The position numbers and the translations under genes are program-made. The notes beneath the pieces are model-generated. The model did not search any database. It had not been told where the DNA came from and saw nothing but the letters and a program-made list of their open reading frames with translations. Shown in pieces: positions 25,832 to 35,886 of a DNA stretch of 64,000 nucleotides (the stretch's first letter is position 1; each line of letters starts with the position of its first letter). Source of the DNA: Altericroceibacterium endophyticum (lineage in GTDB: Bacteria; Pseudomonadota; Alphaproteobacteria; Sphingomonadales; Sphingomonadaceae); contig NZ_WTYT01000004.1 in NCBI RefSeq assembly GCF_009827595.1, positions 133,317 through 197,316 on the forward strand. The letters are read 5' to 3'.

Positions 25832-27286
25832 TTAAAACGCGGCAACGACGCCAATATCGGCGCCGAAGCGGCGAAAATCGTAAAGCTCGATCGTGGAAAA
25901 GTTCCGCTCGTAACGAAGGCGCAGGAGCGGCGCGAAAGTGCCAAAGGTCAAAGCACGAAACGTTCCTGAAAGGCTGGCACTCAGCCGGTCATCCCGGCGC
26001 TTTTCAGGAAAAAGGAACAACCGTTCATCTGCTTCCAGATGCTGCCAACTGGCTGCGGCGGCGAGTGTGGTTCGTCCGATTTCACGAAACAGATAGGCGC
26101 CGCTGCCAAAGGTGACGTTGGAATAGCCCGGATCGCGCGCCACCATCCGCGCCGCGTCAAATTTCAGCCCGCCGCCCATTGCGGGGGTAAGCGCATGATC
26201 GACGCCAAGCCCGAATGTATAACGCATCCCTCCGCGCAGGCGGCTCTGGCGGTTATCCTCATGCAATGCCGCTGCATCCATCCGCAATTGGCTCCGCGTG
26301 CCAAGCGGTCTTTGCCAGTCACCCGTCAGTCCATAGGACAGCAGATAAGACGACCGGCCATACCAACGGTGGGATAAGGTCGGCGCCAGTGACAGGCGGC
26401 CCTGTCGTCCGCCGCGCATGCCCGGCTGCGGCCGGCCGCCCAATTGCCACTGCGGCCCGGCCTGAAAGGCGATCCCGATATCTTCAAACCGGCTATCGCG
26501 GTAAAAATTGCCGGAGGCGGAAGCGCGCAGCAAAAGCTCGGCATTTCCCGTCAGCGCCACCTTGCGCCACGCCTGACCGCGCAGCGACAATCCGATGCCC
26601 GATTTCGATTGCGCGTCTTTGGCGAGAGTGAAATCACCGATAACCGTGCCCAGCGTATCCGTATCAGTCGCACGGTTGATATTGGTGGTAGGGGCCAGAG
26701 CGATTTCCAGATTGCCGCCCTCCTTCTGCCGCGCCGACAGGGCACTGGCGTAAAATCGGATCAGCCGTTCCACCCGGGGCGGCAATGCGCCCGCCCCAGC
26801 CGCGCGCAATTCCCGCCTAGCGGCCTGAATATTGCCAAGCTGAGCCTGTATGCGCGCAAGCTCTACCCGCACGGCGGTGATGTCCGGCTCCTCATCCAGA
26901 ATGTGCCGCAACAACACCGCCGCATCGCGGGGGCGCCCCATCTTATCGGCATAAAGGCGCGCCAGACGAAAGCGTGCCTCATTACGCAGCTTACGATCCG
27001 GATGATCGCTCAGCGCGCGATACGCGCTTTCCGCTAGATCCAGATCGCCTTGCGCGGCGGCGGCATCGGCATAGGCAAAGAGCTGCGCAGGCGTGAGCAG
27101 CTGCGGCTCCGAAGCTGCAGGATCGGGAATTTGTGCGACACCAGCATTGGCGCCCGCAGCGGATGATGGTGTGCCATCCCCGCTGATGGCGGCCATATAT
27201 GGCTGTGCCTGAGCGTGATGCGGTTGCACAATTGCCAGCGCGCCGATCAGCTGAACAGACCCCAAAGTCAGATATCGTGACCGCAT
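25832..27286 (-). CDS. Surface lipoprotein assembly modifier (Slam-like, type XI secretion)
   Basis: 484 residues. Signal peptide (ends HAQAQ), N-terminal TPR-like helical repeats (LFAYADAAAAQGDLDLAESA, RLARLYADK, AARRELRAAG), then from about residue 185 an outer-membrane barrel: LAPTTNINRATDTDT (the N-x-N near the barrel start), SHRWYGRSSYLLSYGL, and the DUF560-like end LRYERNFSTIELYDFRR then VVAAF. Slam proteins move surface lipoproteins across the outer membrane. Pairing with the adjacent TbpB-like lipoprotein supports the assignment. Confidence 0.83.
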   Translation of the reverse strand: MRSRYLTLGSVQLIGALAIVQPHHAQAQPYMAAISGDGTPSSAAGANAGVAQIPDPAASEPQLLTPAQLFAYADAAAAQGDLDLAESAYRALSDHPDRKLRNEARFRLARLYADKMGRPRDAAVLLRHILDEEPDITAVRVELARIQAQLGNIQAARRELRAAGAGALPPRVERLIRFYASALSARQKEGGNLEIALAPTTNINRATDTDTLGTVIGDFTLAKDAQSKSGIGLSLRGQAWRKVALTGNAELLLRASASGNFYRDSRFEDIGIAFQAGPQWQLGGRPQPGMRGGRQGRLSLAPTLSHRWYGRSSYLLSYGLTGDWQRPLGTRSQLRMDAAALHEDNRQSRLRGGMRYTFGLGVDHALTPAMGGGLKFDAARMVARDPGYSNVTFGSGAYLFREIGRTTLAAAASWQHLEADERLFLFPEKRRDDRLSASLSGTFRALTFGTFAPLLRLRYERNFSTIELYDFRRFGADIGVVAAF

Positions 27287-27564
27287 ATCACCCCCGTCAT
27301 GATCCGCCTGCCGATCACGCTCTGAAACGCGATGTGCGGCCTGCTGGCAGCTGCAAATCCAGCCGCGTCAGAGGGGTGCGATCGGGGGCTAGGCAAGTCA
27401 ACGCGGGAACAACTTCTGACAGGTTTCTAACAGGCATTGTCATCAACAAGCTGCTGAAACCGCTCAGGGAATAGCTCTTGTCGCCCCCCGTGCTTTCACG
27501 CTAGGTTGGTTTCAATCATTACCAGTGCCCGCAATATTGTGTCGGCACAGAAGGAGAGCCATCC

Positions 27565-29742
27565 ATGCGCATGCAATTGCTGACCACCAGCGCCCTCGGC
27601 CTGTTGCTATCAGCCTGTACCACTATGGGAGAAACCGCCATGAATGATCCGGTCAGTGGTCCGTCCGCCGAAAGCACTATTCCCGAGGCGACCGGCATTT
27701 TTGCTCAGCCCAGCACGCTGCCTTTCCATGCACCCGATTTTAACGCCATTCAGGATGGCGACTATCTGCCCGCAATCGAACAGGGCATGGCCATCCACAG
27801 TGCAGAAGTGCAGGCGATCATCGATAACCCGCAGGCACCGACCTTCAGCAACACGATCGTCGCGCTCGACCAGTCGGGCCAGATGCTCAGCCGCGTGCTG
27901 GCCGTGTTCTGGGCCGTGACCGGTGCCAACACCAATGACACGCTGGACGCCGTGGATGCGGAAATTTCGCCCAAGCTGACCGCACATCAGGATGCCATCG
28001 CGCTGAATCCCGATCTCTTCGCGCGCGTAAAGGCGGTCTACGATCAGCGTGCCGTGATGAGCATGACGCCCGAAGATGCCGCCCTGCTGGAAAAGACCTA
28101 TCAGGATATGGTCCATGCCGGGGCGATGCTGACGGCTGAGCAGAAGGCTCAGGTGAAGGAACTCAACACCCAGCTTTCCACGCTCACCACCGAATTCTCC
28201 CAGACACTGACCGAAGCGACCAAGGCGGGCGCCCTGGTGCTGGACAGCAAGGATCAGCTGGCGGGTCTGAAAGACAGCGAAATTGAAGCAGCAGCGCAAG
28301 CTGCCAAAGACCGCGGCATGCCGGGGAAATATGTAATCACGCTGCAGAACACGACGCAGCAGCCCGATCTCGCCACGCTGGAAAATCGCGATGTGCGCGA
28401 AGCGTTGTTCAATGCCAGCTGGACCCGCGCCGAAAAGGGTGACGAAAACGACACCCGCGCGCTGATCGTCAAGATCGCGCAATTGCGCGCGCAGAAGGCC
28501 GCCTTGTTCGGCGAATCCGACTGGGCCAGCTATGTCATGTACGACCGCATGGCGAAGACGCCCAAGACCGCGCTCGACTTCATGGAACAGATGGTCCCCG
28601 CCCTCGCCGCCACGCAGCGCCGTGAAGCGGCCATGCTGAACGAAGCCATTGCCGAGGACGGCAAGGATTTCTCCGTCGAGCCATGGGACTGGCAGATGTA
28701 TGCCGAGAAGGTGCGCAAGGCGCGCTACGACATCGATGAAGAAGAAGTGAAACCCTATTTCGAGATCAGGAATGTCCTCGAAAACGGGGTCTTCTACGCC
28801 GCCAACCAGCTTTATGGCCTGACCTTCAAACAGCGCACCGACATTCCGGTCTATCATGACGATGTCTGGACCTACACGGTCTATGACAAGGATGGTTCGG
28901 AACTAGGCCTGTTCTATTTCGACCCCTATAAGCGTGACAACAAGCGCGGCGGCGCATGGATGTCGAACTTCGTCGAGCAGAGCAGCCTCACCGGAAACAA
29001 GCCGGTCATCTACAATGTGCTCAACATCCCCAAGGCCCCGGCGGGCGAGCCGCAGCTGGTCAGCTTCGACAATGTCGAAACGATGTTCCACGAATTCGGC
29101 CACGCGCTGCACGGCTTCTTCGCCGATCAGAAATATCTCTCACTCTCGGGCACCAATGTGGCGCGCGACTTCGTCGAATATCCGAGCCAGGTGAACGAAA
29201 TGTGGGCGAGCGATCCCAAGATCCTCGCGCATTATGCGAAACATTATCAGACGGGCAAAGCGATCCCGACTGAACTGATCGACAAGATCGATGCCGCGTC
29301 CAAGTTCAATCAGGGCTATTCGCTGGGTGAGACGGTGGAGGCCGCCCTGCTCGACATGAAGTGGCACTCGCTGAGCATGGGCGAAACGCAGGGGCTGGAT
29401 GCCGATGCATTCGAAGCCAAGGCGCTCAGCGAATTGGGCATGGAAACCGACCTCGTGCCGCCGCGCTATCGCAGCAGCTATTTCCGCCATATCTTCACCA
29501 ATGGCTATGCTGCCGGCTATTATTCCTATCTCTGGACGCAGATGCTGGACAAGGATTCGCGCGAATGGTTCGAACAGAATGGCGGGGCGACGCGCGCGAA
29601 TGGTGATCATTTCCGCGAAAGTGTGCTCAGCCAGGGCGGAACGAAGGACTATCTGCCGATGTACCGCGCCTTCACCGGCCACGACCCGCAAGTGGACCCG
29701 ATGCTGCGCGCAGCCGGGCTGATTGAAGAAGAAGCCGATTAA
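27565..29742 (+). CDS. M3 family metallopeptidase (peptidyl-dipeptidase Dcp-like), lipoprotein
   Basis: 725 residues. The zinc site MFHEFGHALHGFF (HExxH) lies near residue 510, with a downstream conserved segment FVEYPSQVNEMW giving the third ligand region. The N terminus is a lipoprotein signal (LGLLLSACTTMG), so the enzyme should sit in the periplasm on a lipid anchor. Dcp-type M3 enzymes remove C-terminal dipeptides from peptides. GGAGAG lies about 7 nt before ATG 27565. Between it and the divergent Slam gene are 278 bp holding both promoters; I saw no clear operator there. Confidence 0.92.
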   Translation: MRMQLLTTSALGLLLSACTTMGETAMNDPVSGPSAESTIPEATGIFAQPSTLPFHAPDFNAIQDGDYLPAIEQGMAIHSAEVQAIIDNPQAPTFSNTIVALDQSGQMLSRVLAVFWAVTGANTNDTLDAVDAEISPKLTAHQDAIALNPDLFARVKAVYDQRAVMSMTPEDAALLEKTYQDMVHAGAMLTAEQKAQVKELNTQLSTLTTEFSQTLTEATKAGALVLDSKDQLAGLKDSEIEAAAQAAKDRGMPGKYVITLQNTTQQPDLATLENRDVREALFNASWTRAEKGDENDTRALIVKIAQLRAQKAALFGESDWASYVMYDRMAKTPKTALDFMEQMVPALAATQRREAAMLNEAIAEDGKDFSVEPWDWQMYAEKVRKARYDIDEEEVKPYFEIRNVLENGVFYAANQLYGLTFKQRTDIPVYHDDVWTYTVYDKDGSELGLFYFDPYKRDNKRGGAWMSNFVEQSSLTGNKPVIYNVLNIPKAPAGEPQLVSFDNVETMFHEFGHALHGFFADQKYLSLSGTNVARDFVEYPSQVNEMWASDPKILAHYAKHYQTGKAIPTELIDKIDAASKFNQGYSLGETVEAALLDMKWHSLSMGETQGLDADAFEAKALSELGMETDLVPPRYRSSYFRHIFTNGYAAGYYSYLWTQMLDKDSREWFEQNGGATRANGDHFRESVLSQGGTKDYLPMYRAFTGHDPQVDPMLRAAGLIEEEAD

Positions 29743-29861
29743 GTTGCATGCTCCGCAGCGGCAGCGAATGTCGCTGCGGAGCCATTTCCCGCCGAAATGC
29801 CCGGCCGATAAGGCGACGGCTGCACCTTTGCCCCCCGTCCCGTCATGGCACGCCGTCAATC

Positions 29862-29899
29862 CCGCTTTAGGAATGCTTTACCAAAGTCGCCTAAAGCGG
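29862..29899. repeat. 10-bp perfect inverted repeat near the cell-wall hydrolase start
   Basis: CCGCTTTAGG (29862-29871) and CCTAAAGCGG (29890-29899) flank an 18-nt spacer holding the candidate start ATG 29873. No T-run follows, so an operator or a translation-controlling RNA hairpin is more likely than a terminator. Confidence 0.4.
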
Positions 29900-31024
29900 A
29901 TCTCAGTGGACACAGCGAAAATCTCCCTTGGCTACAGCGCCCATACGCGCGTCGGTGATGACTGGCGCGCGACTACACGTGCGCGCAGGGTTTCGAGCGT
30001 TGCAGAACCGCGCATGGTGGAACCTGTGGCCAGCCGCTGGCGCGCCCATTGGCCGCGCATGCTCGTGCTGGGCCTTGCAATCGGAGTGCCCGCCATGGCT
30101 GCCGCACCGCAAGGCTGGAGCGCTGCGACGGGTATGGCAGAAGAACAGCCAGCAGCACCGCAGCCAATGCCTTTTGAACAACCCGGCATGAGCTTTCCGG
30201 GCTCGGCGTTCTATTATCTGGACGATATTCCGCCAGAGCCGTTTCCCGGCGAAGATGCGATTCATTCGGATGCAGAAAATCCAACAGCAGCCGCAGATTT
30301 CGAGACAGCCCGGCCTTTCAAGCTTGCTGGCACAGCGCGGGATCAGGTCCGCGCACAGCAATGTCTGGCCATGGCGGTATATTATGAAGCTGGCGCGGAA
30401 GCCGAAGCCGGGCAGCGCGCCGTGGCTCAGGTGGTGCTGAACCGGGTGCGTCATGCTGCCTATCCCAATACTGTTTGCGGTGTTGTTTTTCAGGGCTCCG
30501 AACGCAGCACGGGCTGTCAGTTCAGTTTTACATGTGACGGATCGATGAGGCGCCAACCCGCTCGGTTCTGGTTCAACCGGGCTTCCTCCATCGCACGGCA
30601 GGCTTTGAACGGAGCGACTTACGCCCCGGTTGGCCTTTCCACGCATTATCATACGACTGACATTCATCCTTATTGGGCAAGCAGCCTGCAAAGCATGAGC
30701 ACGATTGGCGCCCACCGCTTTTATCGCTGGCGCGGCGTGGCTGGCTACGCGGCAGCATTTGGCGATGTCTATGTTGGCGGGGAGCCTGCGGCCGCGTCGC
30801 ATAAGGCAAGCTACAAAGCGCCGCCGGCGCCCGATCCTGCAGTGCCGCCTGCCGCTGCCGTGCTGCAGACGGCGGCTATCACAGACAGCACCGACCAAGT
30901 CCCTGCCCACGATACCGGCCCGGATCTGAGCGGAACAGCCGCATCATCATCAAGCCTGTTGCCGCAATCCAGCGCGGTAAAGCCGCAATATCGCAACAGC
31001 GGTCGCTGGATCGCCAAACCCTGA
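29873..31024 (+). CDS. SleB-like cell wall hydrolase
   Basis: 383 residues from ATG 29873. A transmembrane or signal anchor (MLVLGLAIGVPAMAAAPQG) begins near residue 63. The hydrolase_2 (SleB) domain spans about residues 155-280: CLAMAVYYEAGAEAEAGQRA with the conserved catalytic Glu, VVLNRVRHAAYPNTVCGVVF, CQFSFTCDG and THYHTTDIHPYW. Such enzymes cleave peptidoglycan. The C-terminal 100 residues are Pro/Ala/Ser-rich and disordered. The start is uncertain because the inverted repeat 29862-29899 overlaps it; GTG 29906 is the alternative. It follows the M3 peptidase gene, and a terminator lies just after it. Confidence 0.82.
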   Translation: MLYQSRLKRISVDTAKISLGYSAHTRVGDDWRATTRARRVSSVAEPRMVEPVASRWRAHWPRMLVLGLAIGVPAMAAAPQGWSAATGMAEEQPAAPQPMPFEQPGMSFPGSAFYYLDDIPPEPFPGEDAIHSDAENPTAAADFETARPFKLAGTARDQVRAQQCLAMAVYYEAGAEAEAGQRAVAQVVLNRVRHAAYPNTVCGVVFQGSERSTGCQFSFTCDGSMRRQPARFWFNRASSIARQALNGATYAPVGLSTHYHTTDIHPYWASSLQSMSTIGAHRFYRWRGVAGYAAAFGDVYVGGEPAAASHKASYKAPPAPDPAVPPAAAVLQTAAITDSTDQVPAHDTGPDLSGTAASSSSLLPQSSAVKPQYRNSGRWIAKP

Positions 31025-31032
31025 CCCGTCAT

Positions 31033-31054
31033 ACAGCATCAATAATGCTGTTTT
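31033..31054 (+). terminator. Rho-independent terminator after the cell-wall hydrolase gene
   Basis: ACAGCAT (31033-31039), loop CAATA, ATGCTGT (31045-31051), then a short T-run. It begins 9 bp after the stop codon at 31024. Confidence 0.75.
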
Positions 31055-31155
31055 GATATTCAAATAGGGGATCCGGAAACCATTCCTTAGGGCCCTTGCC
31101 TCTAAATCTGACCGGCGGTCGACTCCGCAATAAGGATTTAGAAAGGGCCGCATTC

Positions 31156-31503
31156 ATGACCATCCGTTTCGCCGCACCGCCGAGCCGCATGCCCGGCCCG
31201 CTGCCGAAAGAACGGATTCGGCTTCACCCTCCGCAAGCCAATAATGACAACGCTGCCTCCACTGCAATCACGCCAGATGGCCTGCTGCGCGCAGCATTGC
31301 GGCATTTCAACGCACATGGGCTCGCCGCGGCGCATCATGCGCGCGACAATGCCGCACAGGCTTTCTTTGACGGAAACCGGGAATCATACCGCTGGTGGCT
31401 CCAAATTTGTCGCCTGCTCGACCGCAAGGTCGCTGAAGATATCCCCGGCGCGGCATTTTGCGATGAGGAAACGGCCCCAAAAGGCCGATCTGAAAGAAAG
31501 TAA
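31156..31503 (+). CDS. Small protein of unknown function
   Basis: 115 residues from ATG 31156, which has AAAGGG about 8 nt upstream; an in-frame start at 31096 adds residues with no ribosome binding site. The basic, Pro-rich N terminus is followed by a helical core LLRAALRHFNAHGLAAAHHARDN (in two runs), FDGNRESYRWWLQICRLLDRKVA. No signal peptide or membrane helix is seen. I do not recognise a named domain; the compact Trp/Arg-rich core looks like a genuinely conserved fold rather than a chance frame. Confidence 0.6.
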   Translation: MTIRFAAPPSRMPGPLPKERIRLHPPQANNDNAASTAITPDGLLRAALRHFNAHGLAAAHHARDNAAQAFFDGNRESYRWWLQICRLLDRKVAEDIPGAAFCDEETAPKGRSERK

Positions 31504-31553
31504 CTGTGATTTTAACCATTCAGTGATGTCTTCCCCCTACGCCTGCAAGATAA

Positions 31554-33527
31554 GTGAGGAGTAGCGACATCGATCGTCTGAGCGAAAAGATGAGACTGCT
31601 GACGCGCCTGGATTCGCGTGACGAACGGGTGCGCCATAAGCTGGTAGAAAGCCTCTATCAGCAGCCCACGAGTCTTGCCATGGGTGCAGCCTCCGGGATG
31701 GCCATTTCGGCAATCGCCGCACAAGTAACGCGCAGTCCGATTATAACCGGTGCTGCCGTGGTGCTGTGGGTCGTCGCGATTGCCCGGGTCATCATGTCGT
31801 TCTGGGTGGCCCGCTGGCATATGCGGCAAGACGCACGCACGCTGGAACTGCTTTATGAAATAGGCGCCTTCAGCTTCGCATTCATGTCGGGATTGGTCGG
31901 CGCACTGACCGTGCTGAAACAAAGCGGCGCCTCCATCCAGCTTCTGACAGTCAGCTTCGCTCTTGCTTATGGCGTAGGCATTGCCGCGCGCAATGCAGGC
32001 CGGCCCTTGATTGCCATCGGTCAGCTGCTGCTGTGTATCCTGCCGATGATCATCACCTGCCTGATCGTAGGATCGCTCACATTGCTGATCTTTGCGATGA
32101 CGCTGATGTTCCTGATCATCGCCATGGCATCCATTACGCTGAATGTTTTCAATGTTCTCAAAGAACAGATCACAGCGGCAGAAACCAGTGCCAAGATGGC
32201 TGACAAGATGCGTGATCTGGCGCGGACCGATGTGGTGACGGGGTTGGCCAACCGGGCCGGGCTCAACCATGATCTGGTCGAAAAGCTGATGAATCTGCCC
32301 AAGGATGAAAAGCTTGCCCTCTATTGGCTTGATCTCGACAAGTTCAAAGAGGTGAATGACACGCTGGGCCATCCTGTCGGCGACCGCGTGCTTGCAGAAG
32401 TTGCCCAACGGCTGAAAGGTCAGGCACCGCTGGAGGCAACCGTTGCCCGCTTTGGTGGTGATGAATTCATCATCGCCTGCCGAATCGAGGACCGCGAACA
32501 ATGCGAGAAACTGGCCGGCGATATTCTGGAAGATATATGCCGCCCCTTCCGCATCGATGGCGAACGCATTGAAAGCGGCGCATCCGTTGGTGTCGCCGTA
32601 CTGCCCGATGATGGTGCGGATATCGACACACTAATGCAAAGCGCCGATCTCGCGCTCTATCACGCCAAGGTGAACGGCCGGAACCAAGTGTGCTTCTTCG
32701 CCGCTTCCATGACGCGCGAACTGGTTCGGAAGAAAGAGATCGAAGCAGAGCTCCGCGCAGCCCTCGCCCGTGATGAATTGTCCATATTCTTTCAGCCGAT
32801 CGTCGATCTGGAAACCGGCCGCATTCGTACGTTCGAAGCTCTCGTGCGCTGGTTCCATCCAGAAAAGGGTGAATTGCGTCCGGATGAATTCATCCCCGTG
32901 GCAGAGGAAACCGGTGTCATCATCACTCTGGGCAATTGGATCACCGCCCAGGCTGCACGCGCATGCGCACAGTGGCCGGAAGATGTCACTGTTGCAGTTA
33001 ATCTGTCTCCGCTGCAAATCCGCGCGTCAGGTGCAGCTCTGGGCATTCTGCAGGCGCTGAGAGAAGCTAATCTTTCGCCGTCGCGTCTGGAGCTGGAGGT
33101 GACGGAAAGCCTCTTCCTCGACGACAATCAGAACACAGCGCGCTTTATCAAGGAATTGTCCGAACAAGGCGTGCGCTTCGCTTTGGACGACTTCGGCACC
33201 GGCTATTCTTCGCTGGGCTACATCAACAAATTCCCGTTCAAGAAGATCAAGGTCGATCGCAGCTTCGTCTCCGGCCCTAATATCGGGGTCAAAAGCGATG
33301 CCATCATTCGCGCTGTGGCCGAAATGGGCTCAACGCTTGAAATGGATATCGTGGCCGAGGGTCTCGAAACGATCGATCAGGTGCGCGCAGTTCGCGAAGC
33401 AGGCTGCACATTGGGCCAGGGCTATTACTTCAGCCGCGCCGTGCCAGACTATCTCGCGGCCATGCTGCTGGCGCAAGAACGGAACGAAGACGACTCGGAC
33501 GGTTTTGCCCAGCGCCTCACCGGTTGA
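31554..33527 (+). CDS. Membrane GGDEF-EAL bifunctional cyclic-di-GMP protein
   Basis: 657 residues. About six transmembrane helices (residues about 40-200) are followed by a GGDEF domain with intact ARFGGDEFIIA and an EAL domain with intact FEALVRWFHPEKG, VAVNLSP, LEVTESLFL, DDFGTGYSSLGY, KVDRSF and AEGLET. Both diguanylate cyclase and phosphodiesterase activities are therefore possible. The start is uncertain: GTG 31554 has no ribosome binding site upstream, a GAGGAG lies at 31556-31561, and the first in-frame ATG is 31590. A 22-bp hairpin 120 bp downstream may end the transcript. Confidence 0.9.
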   Translation: MRSSDIDRLSEKMRLLTRLDSRDERVRHKLVESLYQQPTSLAMGAASGMAISAIAAQVTRSPIITGAAVVLWVVAIARVIMSFWVARWHMRQDARTLELLYEIGAFSFAFMSGLVGALTVLKQSGASIQLLTVSFALAYGVGIAARNAGRPLIAIGQLLLCILPMIITCLIVGSLTLLIFAMTLMFLIIAMASITLNVFNVLKEQITAAETSAKMADKMRDLARTDVVTGLANRAGLNHDLVEKLMNLPKDEKLALYWLDLDKFKEVNDTLGHPVGDRVLAEVAQRLKGQAPLEATVARFGGDEFIIACRIEDREQCEKLAGDILEDICRPFRIDGERIESGASVGVAVLPDDGADIDTLMQSADLALYHAKVNGRNQVCFFAASMTRELVRKKEIEAELRAALARDELSIFFQPIVDLETGRIRTFEALVRWFHPEKGELRPDEFIPVAEETGVIITLGNWITAQAARACAQWPEDVTVAVNLSPLQIRASGAALGILQALREANLSPSRLELEVTESLFLDDNQNTARFIKELSEQGVRFALDDFGTGYSSLGYINKFPFKKIKVDRSFVSGPNIGVKSDAIIRAVAEMGSTLEMDIVAEGLETIDQVRAVREAGCTLGQGYYFSRAVPDYLAAMLLAQERNEDDSDGFAQRLTG

Positions 33528-34807
<1,280 letters not shown>

Positions 34808-34823
34808 GACGTTAAATGAATAG

Positions 34824-34855
34824 TGCCCCGCCGGCGGTTCGCTGCCGGCGGGGCA
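34824..34855 (+). other. Intercistronic RNA hairpin between mdh and sucD
   Basis: TGCCCCGCCGGC (34824-34835) and GCCGGCGGGGCA (34844-34855) form a 12-bp GC-rich stem with an 8-nt loop. No T-run follows, so it probably does not end transcription completely. It could protect the upstream mdh message from 3' exonucleases or lower expression of downstream genes. Confidence 0.65.
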
Positions 34856-34904
34856 TGATATTGGGCCGGTATGCCCGGCTCGCCCAAGGATTGTGGAGCG
34901 TACT

Positions 34905-35795
34905 ATGTCCATCCTCATCGACAAGAATACCAAGGTCATCACCCAGGGGATGACCGGTGCCACCGGCACTTTCCATACCGAACAGGCCGTGGCGTATGGC
35001 ACGCAGATGGTTGCAGGCGTTACCCCCGGCAAAGGCGGCACCGATCACATCGGCATCCCCGTCTATGACACGGTGGCCGAAGCCAAGGACAAGACCGGCG
35101 CGACCGCCAGCGTCATCTATGTTCCGCCGCCATTCGCCGCCGACTCGATCCTCGAAGCGATCGATGCCGACATCGAACTGATCGTTGCCATCACCGAAGG
35201 TATTCCGGTCATGGACATGGTCCGCGTGAAGCGCGCTCTGTCCGGTTCAAAGTCGCGCCTGATCGGCCCGAACTGCCCCGGCGTACTTACGCCCGGTGAA
35301 TGCAAGATCGGCATCATGCCCGGTTCCATTTTCAAGAAGGGTTCTGTCGGCGTCGTTTCACGCTCCGGCACGCTCACTTATGAAGCCGTGTTCCAGACAA
35401 CCAATATCGGCCTTGGCCAGACCACGGCTGTCGGCATTGGCGGCGACCCGGTCAATGGCACCAATTTCATCGACGTGCTGGAACTGTTCCTCGCGGATGA
35501 TGAAACCAAGAGCATGATCATGATCGGCGAAATCGGCGGTAGTGCCGAAGAAGAAGCCGCTCAGTTCCTCAAAGACGAAGCAAAACGTGGCCGCAAGAAA
35601 CCGATGGCAGGCTTCATTGCTGGCCGTACGGCTCCTCCGGGACGCCGCATGGGCCACGCTGGTGCGATCGTTCAGGGCGGCTCAGGCGGCGCTGAAGACA
35701 AGATCGCTGCGATGGAAGAAGCAGGCATCCGTGTTGCTGCCTCGCCCAGCGAACTTGGCACCACGCTTGATGCGGTGCTGAAAGAACTCGCCTGA
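34905..35795 (+). CDS. sucD: Succinyl-CoA synthetase (succinate-CoA ligase) alpha subunit
   Basis: 296 residues. CoA-binding Rossmann part [19 protein letters not shown] and [13 protein letters not shown]; the active-site His region reads [16 protein letters not shown]. With SucC it makes ATP or GTP from succinyl-CoA. ATG 34905 has GGAG 6 nt upstream. The beta subunit gene sucC, which normally precedes sucD, is absent: the mdh-sucD gap is only 97 bp and holds just a hairpin. Confidence 0.97.
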   Translation: MSILIDKNTKVITQGMTGATGTFHTEQAVAYGTQMVAGVTPGKGGTDHIGIPVYDTVAEAKDKTGATASVIYVPPPFAADSILEAIDADIELIVAITEGIPVMDMVRVKRALSGSKSRLIGPNCPGVLTPGECKIGIMPGSIFKKGSVGVVSRSGTLTYEAVFQTTNIGLGQTTAVGIGGDPVNGTNFIDVLELFLADDETKSMIMIGEIGGSAEEEAAQFLKDEAKRGRKKPMAGFIAGRTAPPGRRMGHAGAIVQGGSGGAEDKIAAMEEAGIRVAASPSELGTTLDAVLKELA

Positions 35796-35797
35796 CA

Positions 35798-35823
35798 GTC
35801 TTTCCTGAATATTAGGGAAAGAC
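35798..35823 (+). other. Intercistronic RNA hairpin between sucD and sucA
   Basis: GTCTTTCC (35798-35805) pairs with GGAAAGAC (35816-35823) around an A/T-rich loop, starting 3 bp after the sucD stop. No T-run follows. As with the mdh-sucD hairpin, a role in message processing or stability is inferred. Confidence 0.55.
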
Positions 35824-35886
35824 CGGCAGGGTCAGACATTGTTTGAAAGTCCGGCGCATCAGGCCGGCGGCTAAAAGGTGGCCCTT

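Noticed and set aside
27610-28857. 415-codon open frame on the minus strand
   Set aside because: Antisense to the M3 peptidase, which has clear catalytic motifs.
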